Shown piece after piece: positions 45,975 to 60,276 of a stretch of 64,000 bases of DNA. Made by a program: the position numbers and the translations under genes. Below the pieces are notes generated by a model. That model was given only the letters and a program-made list of their open reading frames with translations. It was not told where the DNA came from and ran no database searches. Where the stretch lies: NCBI GenBank assembly GCA_030562195.1, contig CM060199.1:21534338-21598337 (forward strand), written 5' to 3'. The stretch's first letter is position 1. The number at the start of each line of letters is the position of its first letter. This DNA is from Nipponacmea schrenckii (taxonomy: Eukaryota > Mollusca > Gastropoda > Lottiidae).

Positions 45975-48900
45975 TTATCTGTTTAAAACAGATGTGGTAA
46001 TAAATTGGTAGATGAGTTCCATTATTTTGTACCAGTGGTCCGTGGGTGGAGCCAAAATATTCTGTATGGTGATGGGTATGCCGTTGGTTACCAGGTAGTC
46101 CGTCAGTGCCTTACGAGATGGTTTCAATTCGGTGCATTGAATGAGAAGATGCGTCCTGGTGGCAACGTGTCCGCATCGGCATTTAATGGCATTGAACTGA
46201 TGGTCTCGCATGACATGGTTGGTGCGTAGTCTGGTTACCAGTTTGCAGATGGCTACAGATGGATGGTTAATTTTGGTTTCGTTTGGTATCTTCGGATCAA
46301 TCTGGTATCTATCGGTGTTGAGGTTCCTTAGCATGTCGTCCCATTTCTGGTTGATCTTAGAGGACACGAGACTGCAAAATTCTTCATACGAGAATTTTAC
46401 AGGTTCGATATTCTCCGGACCCAAACTGTCCTTGGCAACACGGTCAGCTTGTTCGTTTCCCGGGATGAAGACGTGCGACGGGATCCATGATAGTTCGATC
46501 TGGTGGTTGTTGTTGGTTTGGTAGTTGCGAATCATACTTCGGATGTTCGTTAAAACTTCTGACCTACAATTAGAAAAATTAATAGAAATAGACTGAAGGC
46601 TACTTAGTGAGTCAGACAGGATTACGGCAGGTTCCGTATAGTTAAGGGATAGCCAAGCGTCCCTGATAGCTAGTAGTTCTGCAGTGAACACTGAGCAGTG
46701 TGGGGGTATCCGTTTGGCAAGTCTGATGCCTTTCTCCGGAATACACAAACCGTAACCAGTAGCTGTGCTACTCTTGGAGCCATCAGTGTAGATCTTCAAA
46801 TGGTCAGCAAACTTGGAGTCGATGAGGTCAAGAGCTTGCGCTCTTGCTGCCACTGGGTTCACGTGCTTGTTGGTGGACTGGGTCAGCTCGGTGTTAACTA
46901 TCGGGTTGGTAACCTTCCAAAAAGGAGTATCTGATAGGTGTCGTTGGCTGATGCTAACTTGATCGAGTTGGTGCTCTCTCAAGAGATCAGTAGTTGCTTG
47001 ACCATAGGAGATACTCCGATTTATCTGGTTCTTTCCGACACGAGTGAATCTTCTGATGCTGGAATACGTTGGACAACTTTCGGACAAATACTGAAGTTTC
47101 CCCCAGAATTTGAGAGAGAGTTCCTCCCTCCGAAGAGAAAGGGGTTTCTCTCCCACCTCCTGAAGTAGTGCCTCATTCTTTGTACCGATTGCTGCCCTGG
47201 TGGCAATACGTATAGCTTTCATCTGTAGAACGTCCAGTTTCTTCAGTGTAGTATTACAGGCTGTACCATAGACGATGCAACCATAATCTATAACTGAGCG
47301 AATCAGTGACCTGTATATCATCATTAAGGCTTCTATGTCTGCTCCCCATGTGGTACCTGAAACATAACGCATAACATTTAAGATTTTTGTTGTACGATTA
47401 CAAATATAGTCGATGTGTCTATTCCAACTAAGCTAATGGTCAAAGTGCATGCCAAGGAATTTTACTGTTTTCTCTTGCCTAATTTTCACACCATTCAATC
47501 TTAGGTCAATACCGTTGTGATCCGTGCGCCTGCTGCAGAGCATCCCGACGGTTTTAGCTTCCGAAATAATGAAGCCCCAGTCGTTTGCCCATTTGGCAAC
47601 TTGGTTCAGAGCAGTTCGCATGCGACTTTTCACCGTGTTGAGGTTATTGTGACCTGTCCACAATGAACTATCACCTGCATATAAGGCCGTGCTAACCGAT
47701 CGGTCCTTACTATGCACATAGTCCCGAGAGAGATCGTTGATCATGATGCTGAATAAGGTAGGGCTGATAACAGATCCTTGGGGGGTTCCATTCTCTAGTG
47801 AGTGCTTCTCACTGACGGAATTGGCGACGTTGACTTGTATCTGGCGATCCTTTAGAAAGTCCTGGATCCACCGGAACATACGCCCCTTGATGCCAAGATT
47901 GCTAAGTTTAAAAAGTAGACCATCGACCCATACTTAATCGAAGGCTTTGGATAAATCCAGAAATACTGCGCTGAAGTAGTTCTTCTTTCCGAGGTGGGCA
48001 GCAATGTCATGTTGAACGATTTGATCTATTGTTGACCGTTTCTCTCTGTAGCCGCTTTGGTTAGGATCGATGAGACCATTTAGTTCACAGTGGTATCGAA
48101 GTCTATTGTTGACCATCGTCTCAAAGGTTTTACATAGAGTCGAGGTCAGAGAAATAGGCCTGTATGAACTGCATTGATGTTTGTCCTTTTGCGGTTTTGG
48201 TAGAGGAATGACCATTGCTGTTTTCCAACTTTCCGGAATTGTACCATTATACCATGATGTGTTGAATAATTCCAGTAGAACTGTAGATGCTTCCATTGGT
48301 AACTCCTTTAACATGCTGTATATGATGTTGTCTTCACCAGCGGCGCTGTCCTTCTTAGTACGCAGTGCGTTCTTCAGCTCGTCAAGGGTGAACGGAGCAT
48401 TAATGTCCCGTTCGTCTTCTATTGGTTGGTGGTGGATTGGAGTCTGGTTGGTGTAGAAGGCCTTCTTGTTCTTCAGGAATTCTTTGGTGTGGTTGGTATC
48501 AGAACTGCCGTTAGCATAACACTTGGCTAACAAATTGGCTTTCCCTTCGTTGCTGTATTCTGTGGTGTCCCTGTAAGATAAAAATGGAATGGAGATTTAG
48601 ATTTTTTACCGAGCATAGAGCCAATTTTACCCCAGACAGATCCTAATTTGGTCCTCTCATTTAATGAGTTGCAGAACTCCTGCCAGTGCTTTGTTTTTGA
48701 ATCACGTAACAAAGCAGCTGTAGTAGCCTCGACCTCCAAATAATCTGCCTTGGTATCACGGTTCAACTTCCTCTGGTGTCGACGTAGAGCTTTCTTTCTG
48801 GCGTCTACGGCGGCCTGGAGGTCGTCGGACCACCACGACTTCGGTGACGTACGTACAATGCCATCCTTAGTCCAGGGAATGGCGTTCATAGCAGCATCAG

Positions 48901-49074
48901 TGATAACCTGTGTTATCTTCCCAGAGAAACAGTTTACATCCTCATCCTTGGCTAGATCAAGCCTAGAATGTGTGAAGTGGCGCTTGTAAAAGTCCCAGTT
49001 TGAGTTACCCAGCCTCCATCTACCTTGACATTTTTTCTTTCACAATGTTACAAGATAGTGTAGTCTCGATAATA
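45975..49074 (-). mobile_element. LINE I copy 1: RNase H-bearing I-type LINE, broken
   Basis: Order on the minus strand: linker (48527-48990), reverse transcriptase fingers/palm (47934-48533, then 47433-47879), thumb and RNase H (45975-47372). RT motifs: CSSYRPISLTSTLCKTFETM, FLDLSKAFD, NGTPQGSVISPTLFSIMIND and YAGDSS (catalytic YADD changed to YAGD). RNase H motifs: LKIYTDGSKS, AELLAIRDA, ILSDSLSSL, GNEQADRVAK. A C-terminal CRCGHVATRTHLLIQC knuckle follows. Damage: TAA right after SKAFD (47934-47936) and the active-site mutation. The 5' end stops at 49074, where LINE C sequence starts. Confidence 0.85.
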
Positions 49075-50332
<1,258 letters not shown>

Positions 50333-53300
50333 TTATCTGTTTAAAACAGATGTGGTAATAAATTGGTAGATGAGTTCCATTATTTTGTACCAGTGGTCCG
50401 TGGGTGGAGCCAAAATATTCTGTATGGTGATAGGTATGCCGTTGGTTACCAGGTAGTCCGTCAGTGCCTTACGAGATGGTTTCAATTCGGTGCATTGAAT
50501 GAGAAGATGCGTCCTGGTGGCAACGTGTCCGCATCGGCATTTAATGGCATTGAACTGATGGTCTCGCATGACATGGTTGGTGCGTAGTCTGGTTACCAGT
50601 TTGCAGATGGCTACAGATGGATGGTTAATTTTGGTTTCGTTTGGTATCTTCGGATCAATCTGGTATCTATCGGTGTTGAGGTTCCTTAGCATGTCGTCCC
50701 ATTTCTGGTTGATCTTAGAGGACACGAGACTGCAAAATTCTTCATACGAGAATTTTACAGGTTCGATATTCTCCGGACCCAAACTGTCCTTGGCAACACG
50801 GTCAGCTTGTTCGTTTCCCGGGATGAAGACGTGCGACGGGATCCATGATAGTTCGATCTGGTGGTTGTTGTTGGTTTGGTAGTTGCGAATCATACTTCGG
50901 ATGTTCGTTAAAACTTCTGACCTACAATTAGAAAAATTGTTAGAAATAGACTGAAGGCTACTTAGTGAGTCAGACAAGATTACGGCAGGTTCCGTATAGT
51001 TAAGGGATAGCCAAGCGTCCCTGATAGCTAGTAGTTCTGCAGTGAACACTGAGCAGTGTGGGGGTATCCGTTTGGCAAGTCTGATGCCTTTCTCCGGAAT
51101 ACACAAACCGTAACCAGTAGCTGTGCTACTCTTGGAGCCATCAGTGTAGATCTTCAAATGGTCGGCGAACTTGGAGTCGATGAGGTCAAGAGCTTGCGCT
51201 CTTGCTGCCACTGGGTTCACGTGCTTGTTGGTGGACTGAGTCAGCTCGGTGTTAACTATCGGGTTGGTAACCTTCCAAAAAGGAGTATCTCAAGAGATCA
51301 GTAGTTGCTTGACCATAGGAGATACTCCGATTTATCTGGTTCTTTCCGACACGAGTGAATCTTCTGATGCTGGAATACGTTGGACAGCTTTCGGACAAAT
51401 ACTGAAGTTTCCCCCAGAATTTGAGAGAGAGTTCCTCCCTCCGAAGAGAAAGGGGTTTCTCTCCCACCTCCTGAAGTAGTGCCTCATTCTTTGTACCGAT
51501 TGCTGCCCTGGTGGCAACACGTAAAGCTTTCATCTGTAGAACGTCCAGTTTCTTCAGTGTAGTATTACAGGCTGTACCATAGACGATGCAACCATAATCT
51601 ATAACTGAGCGAATCATTGACCTGTATATCATCATTAAGGCTTCTATGTCTGCTCCCCATGTGGTACCTGAAACATAACGCATAACATTTAAGATTTTTG
51701 TTGTACGATTACAAATATAGTCGATGTGTCTATTCCAACTAAGCTTATGGTCAAAGTGCATGCCAAGGAATTTTACTGTTTTCTCTTGCCTAATTTTCAC
51801 ACCATTCAATCTTAGGTCAATACCGTTGTGATCCGTGCGCCTGCTGCAGAGCATCCCGACGGTTTTAGCTTCCGAAATAATGAAGCCCCAGTCGTTTGCC
51901 CATTTGGCAACTTGGTTCAGAGCAGTTCGCATGCGACTTTTCATCGTGTTGAGGTTATTGTGAAATGTCCACAAGGAACTATCACCTGCATATAAGGCCG
52001 TGCTAACCGATCGGTCCTTACTATGCACATAGTCCCGAGAGAGATCGTTGATCATGATGCTGAATAAGGTAGGGCTGATAACAGATCCTTGGGGGTTCCA
52101 TTCTCTAGTGAGTGCTTCTCACTGATGGAATTGGCGACGTTGACTTGTATCTGGCGATCCTTTAGAAAGTCCTGGATCCACCGGAACATACGCCCCTTGA
52201 TGCCAAGATTGCTAAGTTTAAAAAGTAGACCATCGACCCATACTTAATCGAAGGCTTTGGATAAATCCAGAAATACTGCACTGAAGTAGTTCTTCTTTCC
52301 GAGGTGGGCAGCAATGTCATGTTGAAGTCGAACGATTTGATCTATTGTTGACCGTTTCTCTCTGTAGCCGCTTTGGTTAGGATCGATGAGACCATTTAGT
52401 TCACAGTGGTATCGAAGTCTATTGTTGACCATCGTCTCAAAGGTTTTACATAGAGTCGAGGTCAGAGAAATAGGCCTGTATGAACTGCATTGATGTTTGT
52501 CCTTTTGCGGTTTTGGTAGAGGAATGACCATTGCTGTTTTCCAACTCTCCGGAATTGTACCATTATACCATGATGTGTTGAATAATTCCAGTAGAACTGT
52601 AGATGCTTCCATTGGTAACTCCTTTAACATGCTGTACTTGATGTTGTCTTCACCAGCGGCGCTGTCCTTCTTAGTACGCAGTGCGTTCTTCAGCTCGTCA
52701 AGGGTGAACGGAGCATTAATGTCCCGTTCGTCTTCTATTGGTTGGTGGTGGATTGGAATCTGGTTGGTGTAGAAGGCCTTCTTGTTCTTCAGGAATTCTT
52801 TGGTGTGGTTGGTATCAGAACTGCCGTTAGCATAACACTTGGCTAACAAATTGGCTTTCCCTTCGTTGCTGTATTCTGTGGTGTCCCTGTAAGATAAAAA
52901 TGGAATGGATATTTAGATTTTTTACCGAGCATAGAGCCAATTTTACCCCAGACAGATCCTAATTTGGTCCTCTCATTTAATGAGTTGCAGAACTCCTGCC
53001 AGTGCTTTGTTTTTGAATCACGTAACAAAGCAGCTGTAGTAGCCTTGACCTCCAAATAATCTGCCTTGGTATCACGGTTCAACTTCCTCTGGTGTCGACG
53101 TAGAGCTTTCTTTCTGGCGTCTACGGCGGCCTGGAGGTTGTTGGACCACCACGACTTCGGTGACGTACGTACAATGCCATCCTTAGTCCAGGGAATGGCG
53201 TTCATAGCAGCATCAGTGATAACCTGTGTTATCTTCCCAGAGAAACAGTTTACATCCTCATCCTTGGCTAGATCAAGCCTAGAATGTGTGAAGTGGCGCT

Positions 53301-54296
53301 TGTAAAAGTCCCAGTTTGCCTTACCCAGCCTCCATCTACCTTGACATTCTAATTTTTCTTTCACAATGTTACAAGATAGTGTAGTCTCGATAATAACGTG
53401 GTCACTTCCAAGGCTTTCACTGGTTGTTTCCCATGTGCAGTCCTTAGCTAACCGACTGCTTACTAGAGTGAGATCGAGTTGCGAACCAATATGAGATAGA
53501 GTACCAACATAAGTAATACTACCATCTTTTAAACAGACCAGGTCATTGACTTCAATGAACTCAGCAACTTAGTGTCAGTTCCCGGCGAGCCCCACAACAT
53601 GTTTTTGGCGTTGAAGTCACCAAACACAATATTGTCGGTCCCGGGCAACTGATCGTAAACATACTGATATTCACTGAGTCGTTGAGGGCTGCCGTTGAGA
53701 GCAGGTCGATAAATGTTAAGGATAGAAAAAACCTTTGACTTGTCGGTAAAGGATACCGCCTGAGCCTCCAGAGGAGCGATGGTTTTCAGAGGTACTTCAT
53801 AGTATGTTACACCATTCTTGACGTAGATGGCCAGACCCCCACCACTTCGATGGTTGAGAGCATTGGGTCTGTCCTGTCTGATGAGAGTATAACCACTGAT
53901 GACGGGTCTGGTGCTGGAATCCCTACAGGTGCTCCTGGACTGACTAGTTTGGCCACTCGTGGATACCACTTTCATTTTCCTAGGCGTTTCGACCGAGTGA
54001 CTGTCATCGTCTGTTTTCGGAGTATCTGTGCTAGACCTCTTTCTTTTTGGTTTGGCGTCCTTGGTTGATGGTGATAGGTTTGTCACATGGATTTTGATTA
54101 CTTTTACCACCGATGAAATCAAATCATTGGAATCCAGTTCTCCATTGTTTCCAGTTCTTCTTGTCGCCGCCACCGCAACTAACCTACAACAGAAATCGTA
54201 AAAATTACTTTCATCCTTGAATTCGGGTATGAATTTTGGAGTTTGAACCGGAGTGGGTTGGGGACATTCGGCCACGGGCTTGGGAGCAGTGGGCAC
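50333..54296 (-). mobile_element. LINE I copy 2, longer 5' end, broken
   Basis: Same layout as copy 1: RNase H (50333-51220), RT palm/thumb (51252-52055, YAGD), RT fingers (52244-52849, TAA after SKAFD), linker (52843-53364). It also has an upstream frame 53529-54296 with a Thr/Pro/Lys-rich ORF1-like tail joined to the APE endonuclease (GGLAIYVKNG, TDNIVFGDFNAKNMLWGSPG). A 51-bp deletion between TATCT repeats near 51288 distinguishes it from copy 1. A base is also missing in the CTTGGGGGTT run near 52091. Not functional. Confidence 0.85.
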
Positions 54297-54349
54297 CGTG
54301 TTTGTCGACAGATGCTGGCGCGCCTCCTGGGGAGATACCTTGTATATAT

Positions 54350-54545
54350 CCGCGGGATATCAAATGCCTACAACCTGAGAGCAACGTCACAGACATTTTG
54401 ACCCCCCAACTCGACTGGAAATTTGAGTGTATCTCTGGCGATGGCTTTATGAGAGCCACCCCAGAGAAAGGAGAAGATGGCCGAGTTGAGATCTTTTAGA
54501 AATTTTTTGACAGGTTTTGTAATTCTACCCACGTACCAGACCTGT
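54350..54545 (-). mobile_element. LINE A/C-type ORF2 fragment
   Basis: Matches the LINE C region 42229-42415 in translation (minus strand: QVWYVGRITKPVKKFLKDL, then SHKAIARDTLKFPVELGGQN). It differs enough to be another lineage. Both ends are truncated; the right end abuts LINE I copy 3. Confidence 0.7.
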
Positions 54546-57210
54546 GGACTACACTATCTTGTAACATTGTGAAAGAAAAAATAGAATGTCAAGGTAGATG
54601 GAGGCTGGGTAAGGCAAACTGGGACTTTTACAAGCGCCACTTCACACATTCTAGGCTTGATCTAGCCAAGGATGAGGATGTAAACTGTTTCTCTGGGAAG
54701 ATAACACAGGTTATCACTGATGCTGCTATGAACGCCATTCCCCGGACTAAGGATGGCATTGTACGTACGTCACCGAAGTCGTGGTGGTCCGACGACCTCC
54801 AGGCCGCCGTAGACGCCAGAAAGAAAGCTCTATGTCGACACCAGAGGAAGTTGAATCGTGATACCAAGGCAGATTATTTTGAGGTCAAGGCTACTACAGC
54901 TGCTTTGTTACGTGATTAAAAAACAAAGCACTGGCAGGAGTTCTGCAACTCATTAAATGAGAGGACCAAATTAGGATCTGTCTGGGGTAAAATTGGCTCT
55001 ATGCTCGGTAAAAAATCTAAATCTTCCACTCCATTTTTATCTTACAGGGACACCACAGGATACAGCAACGAAGGGAAAGCCAATTTGTTAGGCAAGTGTT
55101 ATGCTAACGGCAGTTCTGATACCAACCACACCAAAGAATTCCTGAAGAACAAGAAGGCCTTCTACACCAACCAGACTCCAATCCACCACCAACCAATAGA
55201 AGACGAATGGGACATTAATGCTCCGTTCACCCTCGACGAGCTGAAGAACGCACTGCGTACTAAGAAGGACAGCGCCGCTGGTGAAGACAACATCATGTAC
55301 AGCATGTTAAAGGAGTTACCAATGGAAGTATCTACAGTTTTACTGGAATTATTCAACACATCATGGTATAATGGTACAATTCCGGAAAGTTGGAAAACAG
55401 CAATGGTCATTCCTCTACCAAAACCGCAAAAGGACAAACATCAATGCAGTTCATACAGGCCTATTTCTCGGACCTCGACTCTATGTAAAACCTTTGAGAC
55501 GATGGTCAACAATAGACTTCGATACCACTGTGAACTAAATGGTCTCATCGATCCTAACCAAAGCGGCTACAGAGAGAAACGGTCAACAATAGATCAAATC
55601 GTTCGACTTCAACATGACATTGCTGCCCACCTCGGAAAGAAGAACTACTTCAGTGCAGTATTTCTGGATTTATCCAAAGCCTTCGATTAAGTATGGGTCG
55701 ATGGTCTACTTTTTAAACTTAGCAATCTTGGCATCAAGGGTCGTATGTTCCGGTGGATCCAGGACTTTCTAAAGGATCGCCAGATACAAGTCAACGTCGC
55801 CAATTCCATCAGTGAGAAGCACTCACTAGAGAATGGAACCCCCCAAGGATCTGTTATCAGCCCTACCTTATTCAGCATCATGATCAACGATCTCTCTCGG
55901 GACTATGTGCATAGTAAGGACCGATCGGTTAGCACGGCCTTATATGCAGATGATAGTTCCTTGTGGACAGGTCACAATAACCTCAACACTGTGAAAAGTC
56001 GCATGCAAACTGCTCTGAACTAAGTTGCCAAATGGGCAAACGACTGGGGCTTCATTATTTCGGAAGCTAAAACCGTCGGGATGCTCTGCAGCAGGCGCAC
56101 GGATCACAACGGTATTGACCAAGATTGAATGGTGTGAAAATTAGGCAAGAGAAAACAGTAAAATTCCTTGGCATGCACTTAGTTGGAATAGCCACATCGA
56201 CTATATTTGTAATCGTACAACAAAAATCTTAAATGTTATGCGTTATGTTTCAGGTACCACATGGGGAGCAGACAGAGAAGCCTTAATGATGATGTACAGG
56301 TCACTGATTCGCTCAGTTATGGATTATGGTTGCATCGTCTATGGTACAGCCTGTAATACTACACTGAAGGAACTGGACGTTCTACAGATGAAAGCTATAC
56401 GTATTGCCACCAGGGCAGCAATCGGTACAAATAATGAGCCACTACTTCAGGAGGTGGGAGAGAAACCCCTTTCTCTTCAGAGGGAGGAACTCTCTCTCAA
56501 ATTCTGGGGGAAACTTCAGTATTTGTCCGAAAGCCGTCCAACGTATTCCAACATCAGAAGATTCACTCGTGTCGGAAAGAACTAGATAAATCGGAGTATC
56601 TCCTATGGTCAAGCAACTACTGATCTCTTTGAGAGAGCACCAACTCGATCAAGTTAGCATCAGCCAACGACACCTATCAGATACTCCTTTTTGGAAGGTT
56701 ACCAACCCGATAGTTAACACCGAGCTGACCTAGTCCACCAACAAGCACGTGAACCCAGTGGCAGCAAGAGCGCAAGCTCTTGACCTCATCGACTCCAAGT
56801 TCGCCGACCATTTGAAGATCTACACTGATGGCTCCAAGAGTAGCACAGCTACTGGTTACGGTTTGTGTATTCCGGAGAAAGGCATTAGACGTGCCAAACG
56901 GATACCCCCACTCTACTCAGTGTTCACTGCAGAACTACTAGCTATCAGGGACGCCATAGCATGGCTATCCCTTAACTATACGGAATCTGCCGTAATCCTG
57001 TCTGACTCACTAAGTAGCCTTCAGTCTATTTCTAACAATTTTTCTAATTGTAGGTCAGAAGTTTTAACGAACATCCGAAGTATGATTCACAACTACCAAA
57101 CCAACGACAACCACCAGATCGAACTATCATGGATCCCGTCGCACGTCTTCATCCCGAGAAACGAACAAGCTGACCGTGTTCCAAGGACAGTTTGGGTCTG
57201 GAAAAAATTT
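54546..57210 (+). mobile_element. LINE I copy 3, inverted, broken, runs into gap
   Basis: Plus-strand copy: linker (54569-54919), RT (55001-55690), palm (55745-56023), thumb (56238-56585), RNase H start (56749-57190). It keeps the intact catalytic YADDSS (near 55945), unlike copies 1 and 2, but shares the TAA after SKAFD (55688-55690). Extra stops lie at 54916, 56021 and 56583. It ends in the N gap at WIPSHVFIPRNEQADRV. Head-to-head with copy 2, spacer about 1.2 kb. Confidence 0.85.
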
Positions 57211-57710
57211 NNNNNNNNNNNNNNNNNNNNNNNNNNNNNNNNNNNNNNNNNNNNNNNNNNNNNNNNNNNNNNNNNNNNNNNNNNNNNNNNNNNNNNNNNN
57301 NNNNNNNNNNNNNNNNNNNNNNNNNNNNNNNNNNNNNNNNNNNNNNNNNNNNNNNNNNNNNNNNNNNNNNNNNNNNNNNNNNNNNNNNNNNNNNNNNNNN
57401 NNNNNNNNNNNNNNNNNNNNNNNNNNNNNNNNNNNNNNNNNNNNNNNNNNNNNNNNNNNNNNNNNNNNNNNNNNNNNNNNNNNNNNNNNNNNNNNNNNNN
57501 NNNNNNNNNNNNNNNNNNNNNNNNNNNNNNNNNNNNNNNNNNNNNNNNNNNNNNNNNNNNNNNNNNNNNNNNNNNNNNNNNNNNNNNNNNNNNNNNNNNN
57601 NNNNNNNNNNNNNNNNNNNNNNNNNNNNNNNNNNNNNNNNNNNNNNNNNNNNNNNNNNNNNNNNNNNNNNNNNNNNNNNNNNNNNNNNNNNNNNNNNNNN
57701 NNNNNNNNNN
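57211..57710. other. assembly gap (500 N)
   Basis: Exactly 500 N. Confidence 1.
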
Positions 57711-58958
57711 AGAAGTGACAAATTCTTCTATTTTATTTACGAAATAACTTTTATCAATATTTCTATGAACATGCTTTTGATTAATCAATTTGGATGCAAT
57801 ATTTGAAAAATGATCATTGACTACCTCGGGTTCTAAAGGAATCAGATTAGTTGAATTATTAGCCTTATTAGTTAAGGAGTTGATAACTTTCCAGATATGT
57901 TTTGAGTTTTTCTGATCTGAAGCAAGTTTTATGTTAAACTGCTTTTTGGCTTTATCGATCATTTTAATGACCAAATTTCTACACTTCCGATATTCATCAT
58001 CTTTGCCTTTCTTTTTCAAACCGTCTCTTATGCGCATTAATTTTAAAATTTCAGAGTCTAACCAGGGTGTCTTTATTTCATTTTTGACACGTTTTAACTT
58101 TAATGGTGCATGGGTATCAATTATTGGCTGGATAATATTATACCAAGATTCTAACGCAATATTGGGGTCAGATTTAGTATAAATTTTATCAAAAGGGGCT
58201 GTTGCAAGATCATTATTAAATAAATCTACATCAAAATGTTTCATACTCCGGTAGTAAATATAAACATGCTTAGGTTTTGGAATATGTGCGCCTTTTTTAT
58301 TCCAGGTAATACAAGTTGGGTAGTGATCAGATAAACCATATACCGGGACATTAACTTCAGTTATATTACTTTCATTCGAAACGATAACATGATCAATGAT
58401 AGTGGAAGATGCTTTAGTTACTCGAGTAGGAACTTTTATAATTTGTTTTAAACTATATAAAGACAGTAAATTATTCCAATTTGAATTTTTTCCATTTGAC
58501 ACATCAATATTAATATCACCTAACACAATAATTTCTTTATTTTCGTTCCAAACCTTTTCAGTCATTTTAGCAAATGAGTCTAACCAGCATTTATTAGAAT
58601 TCGGGTGCCTATAAATGCAACATATTAATAAGGGTTTATGTTTAGTGAGATTTATTTCAATCCAAATTGCTTCTATATCAAGCGATTCTAAATCTTCCCG
58701 TCTCCTACAATTTAAATGTTCTTTAACAAAAAGTAGAAGTCCAGCTGAACTATTATTACACTTATCTTTTCGAAATGGCAAGTGAAATCCTGGAGTACTG
58801 AAATATTTAGTTGGTACAAACGACTTTAGGTGAGTTTCAGATAAACCAAAAATGTCAAAATTTGAAATAAGTTGGCAAATTTGAGTCTTTTTATTTACCG
58901 CATGGCAAACATTTAAGTGACCAATATGAATACCCCGCTCTTTTAAAAAGTTATACAT
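57711..58958 (-). CDS. CR1/L2-like LINE ORF2, endonuclease part (partial)
   Basis: Starts MYNFLKERGIHIGHLNVCHA. Endonuclease motifs: FGLSETHLKS, IEAIWIEINL, CCIYRHPN, IIVLGDINIDV, IIDHVIVS and YGLSDHYPTCITW (SDH). After about residue 330 comes the linker to the reverse transcriptase (KKQFNIKLASDQKNSKHIWK), and the frame then enters the N gap. No stops in the visible 415 codons, so the copy is young. It would nick the target DNA. Frames beyond 57711 are gap artefacts. Confidence 0.85.
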
Positions 58959-59620
58959 ATTATATGGTTTAAAACAATTAGTAAGATAGACGTCTGGCTG
59001 TTGCTGAAAGTGAATTTAAAATACAATTTAATGCCTGTGAGTTATACCTTAAAGGATAAATAAAAGGATTAGATTTTCTGTTCTGTCTGACAACCGAATC
59101 TACAATGATATGAGATAAAATATTAGTTCCAAAATTATTTAAATGAACACCATCTTGCACCAAAACTTCACGAGGGGACCTACAAATGAAAGAATCGTAA
59201 ATATTAATATACTGACATCTATTGTCATGACAAAACTGCCGTAGAAAATAGTTAAATTTTTGGCACCGCATCTGGAAATTAAAAGGATTAATTCGAGGGA
59301 TTACAGAACATACAAATATATTAATATCGTTATAGTTAGTTAGTAGGTCCTTCAATAAATTCTTATAGTCATTTACACATTGTTGAAAAGTTGCTAATTT
59401 CCTGCTTATGTCATTTCCTCCGACAGAGAGCACAATGTTTTTGATAGACGTAGCTTCACCAAGTAATTGTAATAATCTCGGTTTAAGTTCGCTAATTGTC
59501 GATCCACTGTTGGTATCGATGACACATAATTGTCCTAAGTTGTCTGATAGTCGTAACGAAGAAAGGGACTTCACGAGAGAACTTCCAATGACTAAGGTTT
59601 CGGCACACGCGATGGATCTT
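57711..59620 (-). mobile_element. CR1/L2-like LINE with SGNH-esterase ORF1, inserted in penton-like gene
   Basis: Minus strand: an SGNH-hydrolase ORF1 segment (about 59620-58978), 19 bp, then an ORF2 with APE endonuclease running into the reverse transcriptase and the gap. Esterase-type ORF1 is known in CR1/L2-group LINEs. The 5' junction near 59620 lies inside a viral penton-like frame. Confidence 0.75.
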
Positions 59621-60276
59621 TGAATGGGCCGAGTTGTAAAATCTAAATTGATATCTTTAATACCTTTGGTATTTATTGGAAGATATGTTGTTTGAAACGG
59701 TTTTTCTATTATTCTATAACCGATTGGAACTGTAAACTTTGGAATACTGAAAATGATTTGCTGTTTGCTTTTATTGAAAAATCCACCATCAACCAAATTA
59801 CAATGAACATTGATAATATCGATGTCGTTTTCAATATTTGCTTTATAAGGAGCAAGTGTAGATTTGGTATACAATTTCTTTTCAAAACCTAATAATTCAT
59901 TTATTGAGTTTTCTACATTGAAATCTACTTGATGTTTGTCTTTTAGATTTAGTTTTATTTTGTTCAGATTTAAATTACCTTCGAATTCAATATTTGGTTT
60001 GTCCTTATGACTTCCAACAAATTGAGATATATATTCGTTAATGGAAACATATTCATAACTTCCTGGTAATAATGTTAATAATTTAAATGATCTCCCATTG
60101 TCTTTAGAAATTTTCAATTGGTTATTCTGTTCACTAACATTTCTTATTGAATTGTAAACTGAAAAATATTTTAGTCCTAACTTATAGTTTTTATTTGGAT
60201 CTAGTTCACATTCATAATCTAGAGTTAATCTTATTTTCGAGGACTTAGATGTTATTATGAAAAACTCCTCATCCAT
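58978..60276 (-). CDS. in-frame fusion: penton-like N-terminus + LINE SGNH esterase
   Basis: One 432-codon frame from ATG at 60276 (MDEEFFIITSKSSKIRLTLD). Residues 1 to about 218 are beta-rich and look like the penton-like capsid protein of Polinton/adintovirus-like elements (LGLKYFSVYNSI, GSYEYVSINEYI, FSIPKFTVPIGYRIIEKPFQ). Residues from about 223 are an SGNH hydrolase: ETLVIGSSLVKSL (nucleophile block), LSVGGNDISR and QDGVHLNNFGTN (Asp-x-x-His). The penton-like part matches its capsid-gene neighbours. The esterase belongs to the LINE whose ORF2 follows. The join is best explained by a 5'-truncated LINE landing in frame. Whether the fusion is expressed is unknown. The penton C-terminus is lost. 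Confidence 0.65.
   Translation of the reverse strand: MDEEFFIITSKSSKIRLTLDYECELDPNKNYKLGLKYFSVYNSIRNVSEQNNQLKISKDNGRSFKLLTLLPGSYEYVSINEYISQFVGSHKDKPNIEFEGNLNLNKIKLNLKDKHQVDFNVENSINELLGFEKKLYTKSTLAPYKANIENDIDIINVHCNLVDGGFFNKSKQQIIFSIPKFTVPIGYRIIEKPFQTTYLPINTKGIKDINLDFTTRPIQRSIACAETLVIGSSLVKSLSSLRLSDNLGQLCVIDTNSGSTISELKPRLLQLLGEATSIKNIVLSVGGNDISRKLATFQQCVNDYKNLLKDLLTNYNDINIFVCSVIPRINPFNFQMRCQKFNYFLRQFCHDNRCQYINIYDSFICRSPREVLVQDGVHLNNFGTNILSHIIVDSVVRQNRKSNPFIYPLRYNSQALNCILNSLSATARRLSY

Noticed and set aside
57093..57747. Frames joining LINE I copy 3 to the next LINE across the gap
   Set aside because: Artefact of 500 N. The two elements are on opposite strands.
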